Positions 5,551 through 6,279 of a DNA stretch of 6,279 nt are shown here, one piece after another. Source of the DNA: JAMXLL01 sp035279875 (lineage in GTDB: Bacteria > Desulfobacterota > Binatia > Binatales > Binataceae). Location of the stretch: assembly GCA_035279875.1 (NCBI GenBank), contig DATEGX010000374.1, positions 1 to 6,279 of the forward strand, given 5' to 3'. Within the stretch, counting starts at the first letter, position 1; every line of letters starts with the position of its first letter. A program made the position numbers and the translations under genes. Below the pieces are notes generated by a model that saw only the letters and a program-made list of their open reading frames with translations, was not told the DNA's origin and made no database searches.

Positions 5551-5850
5551 GATATCGGAGCGCGCCCAAAAAGAGCTGCTGCCGCACCTCCCTTGACGAG
5601 CGACCATACCCTCGCCTTCAAAGGCCGTACCGACGCCCTAGAATTCGTGACGGCCGGGGAAGCCCAGGGCTTCACGTTTGCAGGAAAAGAGCTGTTAGGC
5701 TGACCCAGCCGATCCCAAGACGTGGAGGGCACGGCGAACGCCATCTGGATCGACTATGATGTAATAGGCCCTATGCCCTCCGCGCGAGAGGCCGACCCTC
5801 TTGAGGATCCCCCCGCTTTTAAGGTCCGGAGTTTCAGCACCGGAATTCCC
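5551..5850 (+). pseudogene. Unidentified protein-like remnant interrupted by an in-frame TGA
   Basis: One + frame has no stop from 5503 to TGA 5701 and is open again to 6091. Two parts look like real protein. Codons from about 5596 to 5700 read TSDHTLAFKGRTDALEFV, then TAGEAQGFTFAGKELLG, with about 69% G/C at third positions. Codons from 5722 read VEGTANAIWIDYDVIGP, then a D-P-L-E-D-P-P-A-F-K-V-R-S-F segment. No ribosome binding site or good start precedes either part, and I cannot name a family. The frame later runs through a terminator hairpin, which argues against an intact gene. It may be the decayed end of one gene, two unrelated scraps, or chance openness in GC-rich DNA. Confidence 0.3.
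5721..5784. repeat. Inverted repeat with inner hairpin
   Basis: Arms 5721-5731 and 5774-5784 pair over 11 bp with one G-T wobble, enclosing 42 nt. Inside, ATAGG (5764-5768) and CCTAT (5770-5774) form a small near-palindrome next to the right arm. No T tract follows. It could be a structured RNA element or chance; no known RNA family is recognised. Confidence 0.35.
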
Positions 5851-5940
5851 CCGAGTACCCAGCGAGCGGCTAAACCTGCTCGTGTCCGTGCTTTAGAACC
5901 CAATCGTAACACTCCTTCAAAAGGTCAAGTGCCAAGCTGT

Positions 5941-5956
5941 TTCGCGCTCGCGCGAA
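5941..5956. repeat. Short GC hairpin upstream of the second terminator
   Basis: TTCGCG (5941-5946) and CGCGAA (5951-5956) form a perfect 6-bp stem around CTCG. It directly precedes the second copy of the 67-bp repeat and is absent from the first, so it belongs to the local flank. Confidence 0.4.
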
Positions 5957-6022
5957 CTGAAATGGACGGGGCCGCGGGCAACCTTCCGCGGCCCCGTTTT
6001 GACTTCTTCACCCTGGCGACTA
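5957..6022 (+). repeat. Direct repeat copy 2 (terminator-containing, ~67 bp)
   Basis: Second copy of the element at 4037-4103, about 85% identical by hand alignment and exactly 1920 bp away over the core. No phospholipase coding sequence lies upstream of this copy, so it is detached from the type of gene that ends at the first copy. Confidence 0.85.
5966..6008 (+). terminator. Rho-independent terminator, second copy
   Basis: Identical 12-bp stem (5966-5977 with 5986-5997) around an 8-nt loop, followed by TTTTGACTTCTT. It would end any transcript crossing the degenerate region before the nitroreductase-family gene. Confidence 0.82.
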
Positions 6023-6108
6023 ATAACCACCGGCTTCGCGAACGGCCGCTGGTGGCGTGGGACGGCTACCTCAGGATGCGCGGCAACCGCTAGAATACTC
6101 CGCGAACT

Positions 6109-6279
6109 ATGTTGGGGAGGCCGCTGCCCCCCGAACACCTGGAGCGGCTGACCCATCGCCGAGCGGTTGTCATGGCAGTCACCGGTATCGCGGACGAGCA
6201 GTTTCTTTACCTGAGCACAATTGGGCGGGCGACGGGTTTGCTGCGGGAGATCGAGATTTGGTTCATTGTCTGCCGCGAT
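6109..6279 (+). CDS. Deazaflavin-dependent nitroreductase family protein, N-terminal part, runs off window
   Basis: The last 57 codons end in DEQFLYLSTIGRATGLLREIEIWF, the N-terminal signature of the nitroreductase / F420-dependent (Ddn-like, PF04075) family, where 'Y-L-x-T-x-G-R-x-S-G-x-x-R-x-I-x-I-W-F' is typical. Family members are small (about 130-160 aa) split-barrel proteins that bind F420 or a related flavin, or act without a proven substrate. The cofactor here cannot be judged from the N-terminus. The start is uncertain. ATG 6109 gives the longest frame but has no ribosome binding site; TAGAAT at 6091-6096 could be a -10 box for a nearly leaderless message. ATG 6172 (36 codons visible) fits the usual family N-terminus better, also without a clear ribosome binding site. 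The upstream in-frame stop is TAG 6091-6093. The gene lies beyond the second terminator repeat, so it is transcribed separately. Confidence 0.72.
   Translation, partial: MLGRPLPPEHLERLTHRRAVVMAVTGIADEQFLYLSTIGRATGLLREIEIWFIVCRD

Noticed and set aside
5722..6093. A 123-codon + strand gene
   Set aside because: Its second half reads straight through the GC-rich terminator hairpin and the repeat, and no ribosome binding site precedes it. Only the first part was kept, as a possible remnant.

Overview
The window is GC-rich (about 60% by eye, nearer 50% in two genes). Every gene I can support is on the + strand. GC content, a phospholipase C relative, a deazaflavin-type nitroreductase, a molbindin and an aldehyde dehydrogenase fit a soil or sediment bacterium of proteobacterial or Binatota-like type. 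That is inference; no rRNA or other phylogenetic marker is present. No tRNA, rRNA, CRISPR array or transposase was seen.

Left part (1-3513), intact genes. The window opens inside an XRE-type regulator whose C-terminal half is a PBP_like (molybdate-type substrate-binding) domain. An NAD-dependent aldehyde dehydrogenase with all catalytic residues follows 34 bp later, closed by a long hairpin. Next is a small transcription unit: a 68-aa molbindin (TOBE/Mop domain, molybdate/tungstate binding) directly followed by an exported protein with the sulfite-oxidase-like molybdopterin-binding fold that lacks the Mo-ligating cysteine. The second gene starts at TTG, 3 nt after the first gene's stop and in the same frame. 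Regulator, molbindin and SUOX-fold protein suggest a molybdenum/tungsten-related locus.

Middle and right part (3514-6108), decayed and mosaic. It begins with the C-terminal quarter to third of a phospholipase C-type phosphoesterase, ending in a strong terminator. Next is a VapC-like PIN toxin broken by a one-base frameshift at its first catalytic Asp, possibly with a VapB scrap before it. An intact, lower-GC Mrr-like restriction endonuclease gene (253 aa) then overwrites the toxin's 3' end. About 750 bp without a functional gene follows, including a protein-like but unidentified remnant. The terminator of the phospholipase fragment recurs as a roughly 67-bp, roughly 85% identical direct repeat exactly 1920 bp downstream. 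The two copies bracket the toxin remnant, the endonuclease and the degenerate DNA, so this segment looks like acquired or rearranged accessory DNA.

Right edge (6109-6279). The 5' end of a deazaflavin-dependent nitroreductase family gene runs off the window.
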